Positions 1 to 7,246 of a stretch of DNA of 14,405 nt are shown here, piece after piece. Every line of letters starts with the position of its first letter. Position 1 is the first letter of the stretch. Position numbers and translations under genes: made by a program. The notes under the pieces were generated by a model. That model made no database searches and was not told the origin of the DNA. It saw only the letters and a list, made by a program, of their open reading frames with translations. Source of the stretch: Paenibacillus sp. oral taxon 786 str. D14 (lineage in GTDB: Bacteria > Bacillota > Bacilli > Paenibacillales > Paenibacillaceae); assembly GCF_000159955.1 (NCBI RefSeq), contig NZ_GG695984.1:95719-110123 (forward strand), written 5' to 3'.

Positions 1-1
1 G

Positions 2-133
2 CACGTGCAGGCGGGCGTCAGGGAAGCGCTGAACGAGCGCTTCCCTAGGCTCACCTGCACGCTGCCCAAGCATGACGCAGCCTACGGCGCGGTCATGCTG
101 GCGCTGCGCGCGCTTGCACCCGGGCGGGGCTAA
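2..133 (+). CDS. 3' end of probable BadF/BadG-family sugar (N-acetylglucosamine-type) kinase, partial
   Basis: Only the last 43 codons are in the window, read in the frame ending at TAA 131-133; the gene begins upstream of the left edge. The tail PKHDAAYGAVMLAL resembles the C-terminal end of BadF/BadG/BcrA/BcrD-type ATPases, where a P..x-YGA-hydrophobic helix closes the second ASKHA domain. Many Firmicute members act as N-acetylglucosamine or glucosamine kinases in the cytoplasm. No catalytic motif is visible, so the assignment rests on this short C-terminal pattern alone. It is convergent with glcF and shares the terminator at 149-190. Another member of the same actin-like ATPase fold is possible. 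Confidence 0.45.
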   Translation, partial: HVQAGVREALNERFPRLTCTLPKHDAAYGAVMLALRALAPGRG

Positions 134-148
134 GCCGCCCGGGCGCAC

Positions 149-190
149 AAAAGGCGTTTCCCTTAAGGTTACATCAAGGGAACGCCTTTT
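149..190. terminator. Bidirectional Rho-independent terminator
   Basis: The arms AAAAGGCGTTTCCCTT and AAGGGAACGCCTTTT pair almost perfectly (one bulged T) around a short loop. The hairpin has T-rich flanks on the right and A-rich flanks on the left, so it can serve both the kinase end (plus) and glcF (minus). It lies between two convergent genes. Confidence 0.85.
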
Positions 191-213
191 ATTTGTGGTC
201 TGATCAGCAGAAC

Positions 214-1578
214 CTACAGGGCCTGGTCTAATAGATCCATAATATGCACGGCTTCCATCTGCCCATTCAAGCCGGCTCGGTGAATTCCTTGCTTCATTTG
301 CAGCAGACAGCCCGGGTTGGAGGTGACGATAAGGTGGGCTTTCGTATCCTGGACTTGTTCCATCTTGTCGTCCAAGATCTGCATCGACATCTCAATTTGA
401 GTAAGGTTATACGTACCAGCCGAGCCGCAGCAGCTATCCGGCTGGCGCATTTCAACGAGCTCCAGTCCCGGGATGCGGCGCAGCAGCTCACGGGGCTGGT
501 TGCGCACACCTTGACCGTGGGCGAGATGGCACGAATCTTGATACGTGACTTTGCAATTCAGCGGCTTGCTGAACTGGAGAGGAGGGAGCTCGGCCAGCAG
601 CTCGTTCGCGTCGCGGTTGCGGGCAGCAAACCGCTTGGCCCGTTCCTCCCAAACCGGATCGCCTTTGAACCAGTGCCTGTATTCCTTTAACGCCGCCCCG
701 CAGCCTCCGGCATTGTTGACGATGAAGTCAACGCCGGCCTGCTCAAACGCCTCGATATTCCGTTTGGCTAACTCCTTGGCGCCGGCCATCTCGCCGGAAT
801 GGGCGTGCATGGCCCCGCAGCAGTTTTGCGCTTCGACAAACACGACGTCGCAGCCGGCTTTCGTTAACAGCCGCGCCGTTGCCTGATTTGTCTCGAAGAA
901 CATCACGTCCATCACGCAGCCGGTGAACAATCCGACTGTCAGCTTGGTTTCCCCTTCAGCTTTCATTCGTTGTTCCCGCTTGCGGCGCTCGCGCGGGGAA
1001 GCAACCGTTTCGACCGCCTTTTGCATTTCGCGCAGCGCCTTAGGCAGTACCCGGATCAGGCCGGTCCGATTGGCAAAGGCTTGCAGACCCAGCGCTTGAA
1101 CGCCCCACAGGATATTCCCCAGACGACGAACGCGTTTCGGATACGGGAAAATTCGTTGGAAAATCAAGCTGCGCAAAGCTGAGGGCTTCACTGTCTCTTG
1201 TTTCGTTTCCTGTACGACCTGGCGAGCCGTTTCCAGCAAACTTCCGTAAGGCACGCCGGCCGGACAGGCCGTTTCACAAGCCCGACAGCCCAAGCAGGCG
1301 TTCATATGCTGCTCGAATTCCTCATTTACAGGGAGCTGACCAGTAGCCACGCCCTTCATTAAAGCGATCCGTCCGCGGGGACTGTACGTTTCCAGACCCG
1401 TTTGCTGATAGGTCGGGCAGGTAGGCAGACAGAACCCGCAGTGCATGCAGTTCATAATTTCATCGAGATCAAACGGTTGTAGGCGGTTACCGTCCGAATG
1501 GGGCAAAGGGAGGGTCGCAGTTCCGCCGCAGACAGGGGAGGTGAACTCCTTGCGTACCATATGTTTTTCTCCGCTCAT
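214..1578 (-). CDS. glcF: Glycolate oxidase iron-sulfur subunit GlcF
   Basis: 454 residues, full length for GlcF. It passes electrons from the flavin subunit GlcD to the respiratory chain during oxidation of glycolate (or a related 2-hydroxy acid such as D-lactate), probably at the membrane face. Two 4Fe-4S ferredoxin motifs are visible: C44-x2-C47-x2-C50-x3-C54-P and C95-x2-C98-x2-C101-x3-C105-P. Two CCG cysteine-rich domains follow: one with C221 and the CCG at 253-255, the other with C350 and the CCG at 383-385. The start ATG overlaps the glcD stop as ATGA (1575-1578), so the two are translationally coupled in the order glcD-glcF. The third E. coli subunit, GlcE, is absent here, as is usual in Bacilli. 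The exact substrate cannot be read from the sequence. Confidence 0.93.
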   Translation of the reverse strand: MSGEKHMVRKEFTSPVCGGTATLPLPHSDGNRLQPFDLDEIMNCMHCGFCLPTCPTYQQTGLETYSPRGRIALMKGVATGQLPVNEEFEQHMNACLGCRACETACPAGVPYGSLLETARQVVQETKQETVKPSALRSLIFQRIFPYPKRVRRLGNILWGVQALGLQAFANRTGLIRVLPKALREMQKAVETVASPRERRKREQRMKAEGETKLTVGLFTGCVMDVMFFETNQATARLLTKAGCDVVFVEAQNCCGAMHAHSGEMAGAKELAKRNIEAFEQAGVDFIVNNAGGCGAALKEYRHWFKGDPVWEERAKRFAARNRDANELLAELPPLQFSKPLNCKVTYQDSCHLAHGQGVRNQPRELLRRIPGLELVEMRQPDSCCGSAGTYNLTQIEMSMQILDDKMEQVQDTKAHLIVTSNPGCLLQMKQGIHRAGLNGQMEAVHIMDLLDQAL

Positions 1579-2987
1579 CGCTGCACCACCAATCTTCGCC
1601 GATTAGAAACGGTAAATATTTTGCCGGGATTCAGGATTCCATTCGGATCAAAGGCGGCTTTGATGCGCTGCATCAGTTCCAGGCTGGCTTCGCCGGTCTT
1701 CAGGTGCAAGAAGTCCTTCTTGGCCAAGCCAACGCCATGCTCGCCGGTAATCGTCCCTCCCAAGCGAATCGCCGCGTGAAAAATCTCCTCAAACGCCTTC
1801 TCAACGCGTTCGATTTCCTCCCGGTTCCGTTCGTCCGTCATACAGGTCGGATGAAGGTTTCCGTCGCCGGCATGACCAAACGTACAGATTTGCAATCCAT
1901 ACTTCTCGGCGATCCGTTCGACTTCCTCCACCATTTCCGCCAGACGGGAGCGAGGAACGGTGGCGTCCTCCAAAATCGTGGTTGGCTTGAGCCGAGAGAG
2001 GGCGGACAACGCCGCACGCCGCGCGGCCAGCAGCTTCGCGCCTTCCTCCGGGGAGCTTGCCACCTCTACTCCGGCAGCGCCATGTTCTTTGGCGATCCTA
2101 GCGATTCGCTCGATATCGCGGTCAACGACCTCGGCCGGGCCGTCTTGTTCAATCAGCAGCATCGACTTCATTTCCAAGGGGAGACCGAGGCCCGCGAAAT
2201 CGTCCACGACCTTCATCGTTCCTTGATCCATGAACTCCACGGTGGCCGGGATAATTTTAGAGGCGATGATGGCTTCGACGGTTTTGGCCGCATCCACCAG
2301 ATTCCGGTAATAAGCGACCAGCGTTCGCTTTGTTTCCGGCAAGGGGAGCAGCTTGAGCGTAACCTCCGTGATGACGGCAAGCGTTCCTTCGGAACCAACG
2401 AGTAACCGTGTCATATCATAGCCGGCGACGTCCTTGACGTTCTTCCCGCCGCAGCGCAGGATCTCGCCCGAAGGCAGCACGTATTCAAGTCCCATGACGT
2501 AATCCTTCGTTACACCATACTTGAGTCCGCGCATCCCGCCGGCCCCTTGGGCGATATTTCCGCCAATCGTGGAAATCCGCATGCTCCCGGGGTCTGGCGG
2601 ATAGAACAGGCCCATTGCTTCTACGGCTTGATGCAGGTTGGCGGTTACAACTCCGGGGCCAACCGTCGCCGTCAAATTTTCCGTATCAATTTCGTGGATT
2701 TGGTTCATCCGGTTCATGTTGAGCACGATCCCGCTTTGGGTTGGAATGGTGCTGCCAGCCAGATTGGTGCCGGATCCCCGGGTGATAATCGGAATCTGGT
2801 GCGTATCGGCCAACTGCAAAATGCCGGAAACCTCTTGAGCCGAGGCGGGAAACACGACCGCGTCAGGCAAGGCTTGGTACATCGGCGTGGCATCGTAGGA
2901 ATAGGCATACAGCTCGGCAGGACGGTCCAACACCCATTTGTCGCCGACGAGGGCTTGAAGCTGCGCTTTCACTTCGGGACTAATCAA
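1575..2987 (-). CDS. glcD: FAD-linked 2-hydroxy-acid (glycolate/D-lactate) oxidase subunit GlcD
   Basis: 470 residues, usual length for GlcD. The N-terminal PCMH-type FAD-binding domain is marked by TRGSGTNLAGST (about 69-80) and by a Gly-rich stretch STIGGNIAQGAGG. The C-terminal FAD-oxidase domain shows FGHAGDGNLHP and TGEHGVGLAKK, with the histidines typical of this family. It oxidises a 2-hydroxy acid to the 2-oxo acid and hands electrons to GlcF. The start is TTG at 2985-2987: GGAGGA at 2995-3000 sits 7 nt upstream, and the nearer ATG (2992-2994) runs into a stop after four codons. It is the first gene of a two-gene operon, divergent from a GntR/FadR regulator, with a LutR-like palindrome 45 bp upstream. 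Glycolate versus D-lactate specificity is undecided. Confidence 0.92.
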   Translation of the reverse strand: MISPEVKAQLQALVGDKWVLDRPAELYAYSYDATPMYQALPDAVVFPASAQEVSGILQLADTHQIPIITRGSGTNLAGSTIPTQSGIVLNMNRMNQIHEIDTENLTATVGPGVVTANLHQAVEAMGLFYPPDPGSMRISTIGGNIAQGAGGMRGLKYGVTKDYVMGLEYVLPSGEILRCGGKNVKDVAGYDMTRLLVGSEGTLAVITEVTLKLLPLPETKRTLVAYYRNLVDAAKTVEAIIASKIIPATVEFMDQGTMKVVDDFAGLGLPLEMKSMLLIEQDGPAEVVDRDIERIARIAKEHGAAGVEVASSPEEGAKLLAARRAALSALSRLKPTTILEDATVPRSRLAEMVEEVERIAEKYGLQICTFGHAGDGNLHPTCMTDERNREEIERVEKAFEEIFHAAIRLGGTITGEHGVGLAKKDFLHLKTGEASLELMQRIKAAFDPNGILNPGKIFTVSNRRRLVVQR

Positions 2988-2994
2988 TTCTCAT

Positions 2995-3000
2995 TCCTCC
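2995..3000 (-). promoter_or_regulatory. Ribosome binding site deciding the TTG start of glcD
   Basis: On the minus strand GGAGGA is followed by a 7-nt spacer and TTG. The intervening ATG is in another frame and is stopped almost at once, so the TTG is the supported start. Confidence 0.8.
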
Positions 3001-3032
3001 CGCTTTCTGGTATAAACTTATAATTAGTCAGG

Positions 3033-3043
3033 TCATCAGATGA
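3033..3043. promoter_or_regulatory. Candidate operator TCATC-A-GATGA for the GntR-type regulator
   Basis: This is a perfect 11-bp palindrome with a single central base, in the divergent region between glcD and the GntR regulator. As I recall, the binding consensus of Bacillus subtilis LutR (GntR/FadR family, lactate operon) is TCATC-N1-GATGA, which this matches exactly. It lies about 45 bp upstream of the glcD start. A weak minus-strand -10-like TATAAG (3017-3022) lies close by, so a bound dimer could block glcDF transcription. The role is inferred. Confidence 0.6.
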
Positions 3044-3064
3044 ATTTTAAATTTGAAATAAATC

Positions 3065-3080
3065 TACCATATCGCTGGTA
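3065..3080. promoter_or_regulatory. Second inverted repeat TACCA-N6-TGGTA in the divergent region
   Basis: Perfect 5-bp arms flank TATCGC. A TTGAAA (-35-like) at 3053-3058 on the plus strand precedes it, so the repeat would overlap the -10 region of a regulator promoter and could be an autoregulatory site. Arms this short can arise by chance. Confidence 0.3.
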
Positions 3081-3150
3081 AATTGTATAGACTGTAATTT
3101 AAGAATGATGTTTGTTTTTAGGAAGGCTGCGGTCGGAAGAGGGAGAAGTC

Positions 3151-3864
3151 ATGGATTTAGGCAAAAAAAATTACGAAATCATCATCGAGGAACTGGAGCG
3201 GATCATTGAAACCGGGAAGGTGAAGCCGGGCGAGAAGCTGGAGACGATCGAAAATATGGCCAAACGCTATCGCGTTGGCCGTTCCACAGTCCGCGAAGCG
3301 ATCAGCCATTTGAAAGCCCGGGGCCTGCTGGAGACGAGGCAGGGAGGCGGAACCTACGTCCGTGCGCAGGCGTTGGAATCGATGGCGGCCCAGCAAATCA
3401 AGAACCGCGAGGACTTGCAGCAGCTGCTGGAGGTGCGCAGCATTCTGGAGGTCGGGAGCGTCGAGCTGGCGGCACTCCATCGGAGTGAAGCTGATTTGGC
3501 TGAGCTTTCAGAGATCGTTGGTCTGATGGAGGAAGCGATCGGGAACGAGGAAATTAGCCAGGTGCATGACGTCAATTTTCATTTGGCAATTGCCAAGGCG
3601 ACGCAAAACCCGTTGCTCCGTCAAATGATGGAAAGTATCTCGGCCATGATGATGCGTACCATCCGCGACAGCCGGAGCTTGTGGCTGTTCAGCGAGCAGG
3701 AATCGGCGCACCGCCTGTTCCAGGAGCACCGCCAAATGCTGGAGGCGATCCGAGAACAGAATCCGCGTGCGGCGGCCGACCTTATGCGGACCCATTTGAC
3801 CAAGGTAGGACATGCGCTAATGGGAGCTTCGGACAAGCCTGGTGCCCCGGAATCCATTGAATAG
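3151..3864 (+). CDS. GntR/FadR-family transcriptional regulator (LutR/LldR-like)
   Basis: 237 residues from the ATG at 3151, which has AGGGAG 5 nt upstream; an upstream TTG at 3112 opens the same frame but lacks a ribosome binding site. An N-terminal winged helix-turn-helix (about 5-70) contains RVGRSTVREAISHLKARGLL and the wing GGGTYV. A C-terminal all-helical FCD effector domain (about 80-225) shows the usual metal and ligand residues: D and H in DVNFHLAIAK, H in SAHRLFQEH and H in MRTHL. Such proteins repress hydroxy-acid utilisation genes and release DNA when they bind the substrate. The divergent position next to glcDF, with a LutR-type palindrome between, points to glcDF as the target. 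The effector is unknown. Confidence 0.88.
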   Translation: MDLGKKNYEIIIEELERIIETGKVKPGEKLETIENMAKRYRVGRSTVREAISHLKARGLLETRQGGGTYVRAQALESMAAQQIKNREDLQQLLEVRSILEVGSVELAALHRSEADLAELSEIVGLMEEAIGNEEISQVHDVNFHLAIAKATQNPLLRQMMESISAMMMRTIRDSRSLWLFSEQESAHRLFQEHRQMLEAIREQNPRAAADLMRTHLTKVGHALMGASDKPGAPESIE

Positions 3865-3877
3865 ATACAAGCACAGA

Positions 3878-3910
3878 AAAGACCTGAATCATTACGATCA
3901 GGTCTTTCTT
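3878..3910. terminator. Rho-independent terminator after the GntR regulator
   Basis: Arms AAAGACCTGA (3878-3887) and TCAGGTCTTT (3898-3907) pair perfectly around a 10-nt loop, followed by CTTT. The opposite strand also ends in a short T-run, so it may serve the convergent alkC as well. Confidence 0.88.
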
Positions 3911-3956
3911 TAGATTTCAAGACGTATAAGTATTACAAGCTCAACCAGATTACTTC

Positions 3957-5072
3957 TTATGCTTCGTCACCAGCTTGCAGCATTAGATGGGTTGCCGCCG
4001 TTTCCACGCCGTTGACCAGCAGCACGATGCGGTGCTCGCCGGGGTAATGGCGGCGGGTGGACAAGTCGGCCCAGCTATGCCGCCGGGAGCCGCTGAGGCG
4101 TGAACCGCCGGCAACTGTTCTGTCCGAGAGCAAAAATAGCTTCCTCGACGTGCGACCTTCGGCTTTGACGAAATCGATGCCGTATTCAATGCGCACCTTG
4201 GCCGGTTGACCTGAACGGATCGTCAGCTCGTAACGGAGCTCGCTGCTATCGCCGATGCGCAGCGCGTTTGGCTCGATGACGAGCGACGCATCGGTTGCCA
4301 GAGGCTTGCTGTCCTCGCCAGTGGCGTAACCAAACAGCTCCAGCACCTCGGGACCGCCGCGGCGGATCAGCGTCCGGCAGCCATGGCGAATGATCCAGTC
4401 GGTGTGCGGGTGGGATCCTTTCCAGCGCCGGGCGATCTCCAGGACCAAGTCCGGGTGGTCCTTGGCGATGTCGTTCAGGTTGTTGGCCACACTCTTGCGG
4501 ACATACAAGCTCGGATCGGCCTTCAGTTGCTCCAGGATCGGCAGGACCGGCGCCGGATCGCGTTTGAACATCGGCAAAGCTTGTCCCCACGGCAGGCGCG
4601 GCCTGCAGCCTTCGCTGGCCAAGCGGCGTACATGCTCATTGTCATGCTTCGCCCATGCCAGCATCTGCCGCATCATCCGCTCGGGATCCCGTTCAATAAA
4701 CGAACGGACGGCAAACTCTGCGGACGATTTCGATGTAAAACGCTCCAGCGCCTGCATTGCAAGCTCCCAGTCCGATTCGGCCTTACCATACACCTCAACG
4801 AAATCGGGAAAGAACAGGTAGGGGAACCCCACGCAGGTTTCATCAATGGCATACAAGATGTCAAGCGCTTCCGAAAACCTTGCGGGCAGCAAAGCGCCCA
4901 GCTTTAACGAGATCTGCCGCATCCGCGCCTTGAGCTCCAGGTTGTCCCAAGTTTCGTCCATCACGTCAGCCACGAATCGTTCCATATCGAAGGAAGCGTA
5001 GGACTCCTTCACTTTGCTGCCGAATTCACGCAGAAATTCCTCACTATAAATCGATTTTAACGTATCAGCCAT
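3957..5072 (-). CDS. alkC: AlkC-type DNA alkylation repair glycosylase with C-terminal Ig-like domain
   Basis: 371 residues. It probably removes cationic N3-alkylated bases (3-methyladenine, 3-methylcytosine class) from DNA by the non-base-flipping HEAT-like-repeat mechanism of the AlkC/AlkD superfamily. Helical repeats fill about residues 1-245; recognisable elements are LASEGCRPRLPW, VRKSVANNLNDIAKDHP and HTDWIIRHGCRTLIR. From about 250 to the end the sequence turns beta-rich (RYELTIRSG..., RHYPGEHRIVLLVNG) and looks like the Ig-like domain known in a subset of AlkC proteins. The ATG at 5070-5072 is chosen because GGAG lies 7 nt upstream; the ATG two codons earlier would have GGAG only about 1 nt away. 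It is monocistronic and divergent from the UMF1 transporter. Catalytic residues were not assigned. Confidence 0.85.
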   Translation of the reverse strand: MADTLKSIYSEEFLREFGSKVKESYASFDMERFVADVMDETWDNLELKARMRQISLKLGALLPARFSEALDILYAIDETCVGFPYLFFPDFVEVYGKAESDWELAMQALERFTSKSSAEFAVRSFIERDPERMMRQMLAWAKHDNEHVRRLASEGCRPRLPWGQALPMFKRDPAPVLPILEQLKADPSLYVRKSVANNLNDIAKDHPDLVLEIARRWKGSHPHTDWIIRHGCRTLIRRGGPEVLELFGYATGEDSKPLATDASLVIEPNALRIGDSSELRYELTIRSGQPAKVRIEYGIDFVKAEGRTSRKLFLLSDRTVAGGSRLSGSRRHSWADLSTRRHYPGEHRIVLLVNGVETAATHLMLQAGDEA

Positions 5073-5079
5073 ATCCATT

Positions 5080-5083
5080 CTCC
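5080..5083 (-). promoter_or_regulatory. Ribosome binding site deciding the alkC start
   Basis: GGAG on the minus strand has a 7-nt spacer to the ATG at 5070-5072 but only about 1 nt to the ATG at 5076-5078, favouring the downstream start. Confidence 0.6.
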
Positions 5084-5185
5084 GTTCTATTCCAAACTGA
5101 AGTTGAAAGTTTCAAGGGTCTATTTTACGATAACGATTTAATTCAGCGCAAACCATTACGATACACGCAGTTAACGTTATTTGAT

Positions 5186-5191
5186 TATAAT
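5186..5191 (+). promoter_or_regulatory. Putative -10 element of the UMF1 transporter gene
   Basis: A consensus TATAAT lies 33 bp upstream of the start codon in an AT-rich divergent region. No convincing -35 hexamer is seen at 16-18 bp, so the promoter is only partly supported. Confidence 0.45.
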
Positions 5192-5224
5192 CTAACCATT
5201 TGTTAGTGAAAGGGGAAGCCCCAA

Positions 5225-6535
5225 ATGAATAAATCGGCAATCCGTGCTTGGATTCTGTATGATTGGGCCAATTCCGCTTATGCGACGACGGTGTTGGCTG
5301 CCGTGCTGCCCATCTTTTACGCCGGGGTGGCTGCGCAAGGGTTAAGTGAAACAACTGCGGCTTCCTATTTGGCCTATACGCATTCTATCGGCATGGCGCT
5401 GGTGGCAATTATCTCTCCCTTGCTGGGATCCATCGCGGATTTATCGGGCCGCAAAACGACGTTCCTGACCTGGTTTGCGCTGCTTGGCATCGCAGGGACG
5501 CTTGGGTTCGCGCTCGTCGGACCGGGGGATTGGCTGCTTGCTTCAGCTTTACTTGTGGTGACCACCGTCGGCTTCTCCGGGAGCCTCACCTTTTATGATG
5601 CGTTGCTGCCTGACTTGGTACCCTCGCCATACCGGGATGACGTTTCGGCAAAAGGATATGCAGCCGGATATATCGGCGGCGGGATATTGCTGGCGGTAAA
5701 CCTGCTGATGATCCAACAGCCGCAATGGTTTGGGATGAAGGATGAGCTTGCGGGCACCCAGCTTTCTTTCTTGACCGTGGGGTTTTGGTGGCTTGTCTTC
5801 TCGCTGCCGTTGATGCGAAACGTACCCAACCTCCCGAAACAAGCATCCGGCCTTACCGCTGGAGGATACCTGCGGGCCGCCTCCAAGCGGCTTGGCGGTA
5901 CGTTTAAGGATATTCGCCGTTATCCGCAGCTGTTTCGGATGATCGCGGCCTTCTGGTTTTACAATGATGGGATCAATACGATTATCCTGATGGCGACGAT
6001 CTATGGCACGACCTTGGGGATTGGCACGAGCGATTTGATTTTGGCCCTGTTGATCACGCAATTTGTGGGATTTCCCAGTACCATCCTGCTTGGAAAAGCG
6101 GCAACGCGTCTCGGCCCCAAACGCGTGTTGATCGCTACGCTGTGGACCTACGTCGTTATCGTTCTCTTGGGCTTTGGCATGAGCAGCGCGTTGCATTTTT
6201 ATATTCTCGCCGTGATGGTGGGTCTCGTGCAGGGAGGCAGCCAATCGATTTCCCGCTCGATTCTAAGTGAGCTGATGCCGCCGAACCGGACGGGCGAATT
6301 TTTTGGTTTCGTCAATATTACAAGTAAGTTTTCTTCCATCTTTGGACCGTTTGCTTTTGGGCTCATCGGACAAATTACCGGCAATTCGCGCATGGGGATC
6401 TTGTCGTTGCTGCTGTTTTTTGGCTTAGGAATCGCCGTCGTGATGAAACTGAATCTAAACCGAGGGAAAGCGGATGCCTTGCGGAATGCAGACGATCCCT
6501 TCCCTACCGAAACGAAGCCGCCGGCAACGGCTTAA
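5225..6535 (+). CDS. UMF1-family (Atg22-like) MFS transporter
   Basis: 436 residues with about 12 hydrophobic membrane segments. The N-terminus AWILYDWANSAYATTV is diagnostic for the UMF1/Atg22-like branch of the major facilitator superfamily, as are the later LTFYDALLPDLV and DDVSAKGYAAGYIGGG segments. The cytoplasmic loop GSIADLSGRKT is the MFS motif A equivalent. Members act at the cell membrane; the yeast relative exports amino acids from the vacuole, but the bacterial substrate is unknown. An AGGGG ribosome binding site precedes the ATG by 9 nt and sits in a small GGGG-AAG-CCCC hairpin. No obvious terminator follows, and ybaK begins 112 bp downstream. Confidence 0.9.
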   Translation: MNKSAIRAWILYDWANSAYATTVLAAVLPIFYAGVAAQGLSETTAASYLAYTHSIGMALVAIISPLLGSIADLSGRKTTFLTWFALLGIAGTLGFALVGPGDWLLASALLVVTTVGFSGSLTFYDALLPDLVPSPYRDDVSAKGYAAGYIGGGILLAVNLLMIQQPQWFGMKDELAGTQLSFLTVGFWWLVFSLPLMRNVPNLPKQASGLTAGGYLRAASKRLGGTFKDIRRYPQLFRMIAAFWFYNDGINTIILMATIYGTTLGIGTSDLILALLITQFVGFPSTILLGKAATRLGPKRVLIATLWTYVVIVLLGFGMSSALHFYILAVMVGLVQGGSQSISRSILSELMPPNRTGEFFGFVNITSKFSSIFGPFAFGLIGQITGNSRMGILSLLLFFGLGIAVVMKLNLNRGKADALRNADDPFPTETKPPATA

Positions 6536-6647
6536 AGCTTACTGGTCGGAAAAACAAATTAAACCGTCCCCGGCCTGTCCTGTTTCCTGCAAAAATGCTA
6601 CGATAATTTCTATACAGAACCCTGGAAGATTAGAGGAGTGGAGACCC

Positions 6648-7133
6648 ATGGCCGAAGTCAAAACCAATGCCATGCGCATGCTGGACAAGTCCAAAACGCC
6701 ATACCAAATCTTTGCTTACGATGCCGAGGACGGGCAAATTCATGGAACAGCGGTGGCGGAGAAGATCGGCAAACCCGCCGAACAAGTCTACAAAACGCTG
6801 GTGGCGCATCAAGGTTCATCGTTATTTGTGTTTATTATTCCGGTTGCTGAGGAGCTGGACCTGAAGAAGGCGGCCAAAGCCGCCGGGGTCAAAAAGATTG
6901 AGATGCTGCCGCTGAAGGATTTGCAGCAACATACCGGCTATGTCCGCGGCGGCTGCTCTCCGATTGGGATGAAGAAGCTGTTCCCCACCTTTATCGACAG
7001 CCGGGCCGAAGGATTGGAAACGATTCTTGTATCGGCGGGACGGATTGGGTTGCAGATGGAACTGACGCCTCATCAGCTAGCGGCCCAAGTCAAAGGGAAA
7101 TTTGCGCCATTGATTCGTGAAAGCGGGGATTAA
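6648..7133 (+). CDS. ybaK: YbaK/EbsC-type aminoacyl-tRNA deacylase (Cys-tRNA(Pro) editing)
   Basis: 161 residues, typical of single-domain YbaK. It hydrolyses Cys-tRNA(Pro) misacylated by prolyl-tRNA synthetase, acting in trans in the cytoplasm. Visible family features are the TPYQIFAYD start, the conserved lysine in VYKTLVAHQG (K49), and VRGGCSPIGMKKLFPTFID with the G-S/C-P-x-G segment of the substrate pocket. AGGAG and a nearer GGAG precede the ATG. A longer in-frame opening back to 6474 overlaps the UMF1 gene and is rejected because the family starts here. A candidate -10 GATAAT lies at 6602-6607 without a good -35. Related ProX/YbaK enzymes can act on other tRNAs, so specificity is by family only. 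Confidence 0.9.
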   Translation: MAEVKTNAMRMLDKSKTPYQIFAYDAEDGQIHGTAVAEKIGKPAEQVYKTLVAHQGSSLFVFIIPVAEELDLKKAAKAAGVKKIEMLPLKDLQQHTGYVRGGCSPIGMKKLFPTFIDSRAEGLETILVSAGRIGLQMELTPHQLAAQVKGKFAPLIRESGD

Positions 7134-7179
7134 AGACGGGGATGAACGAGCCCAAGGATCGCTAAGGGAAACGCAGGAT

Positions 7180-7211
7180 TTGACATGCCGATAACAATCG
7201 CCATCTATACT
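7180..7211 (+). promoter_or_regulatory. Candidate promoter of the HD-domain nucleotidase gene
   Basis: A perfect TTGACA (7180-7185) is followed by TATACT (7206-7211). The 20-bp spacer is longer than the usual 16-18, so either the promoter is weak or a closer, poorer -10 is used. Confidence 0.45.
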
Positions 7212-7246
7212 AGAGGTAAAACCTAAACAGAAGGATGGCTGATCCG

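Noticed and set aside
1704..2405. Long plus-strand opening opposite glcD
   Set aside because: It is antisense to a clear glcD gene with all FAD-oxidase motifs; its own product has biased composition and no family features.
5103..5115. Palindrome TTGAAA-G-TTTCAA as a defined alkC operator
   Set aside because: Perfect but short and AT-rich, with no known matching regulator; mentioned only as a possibility.
6474..6647. N-terminal extension of YbaK
   Set aside because: It overlaps the UMF1 gene, lacks a ribosome binding site, and the family begins at the ATG of 6648.
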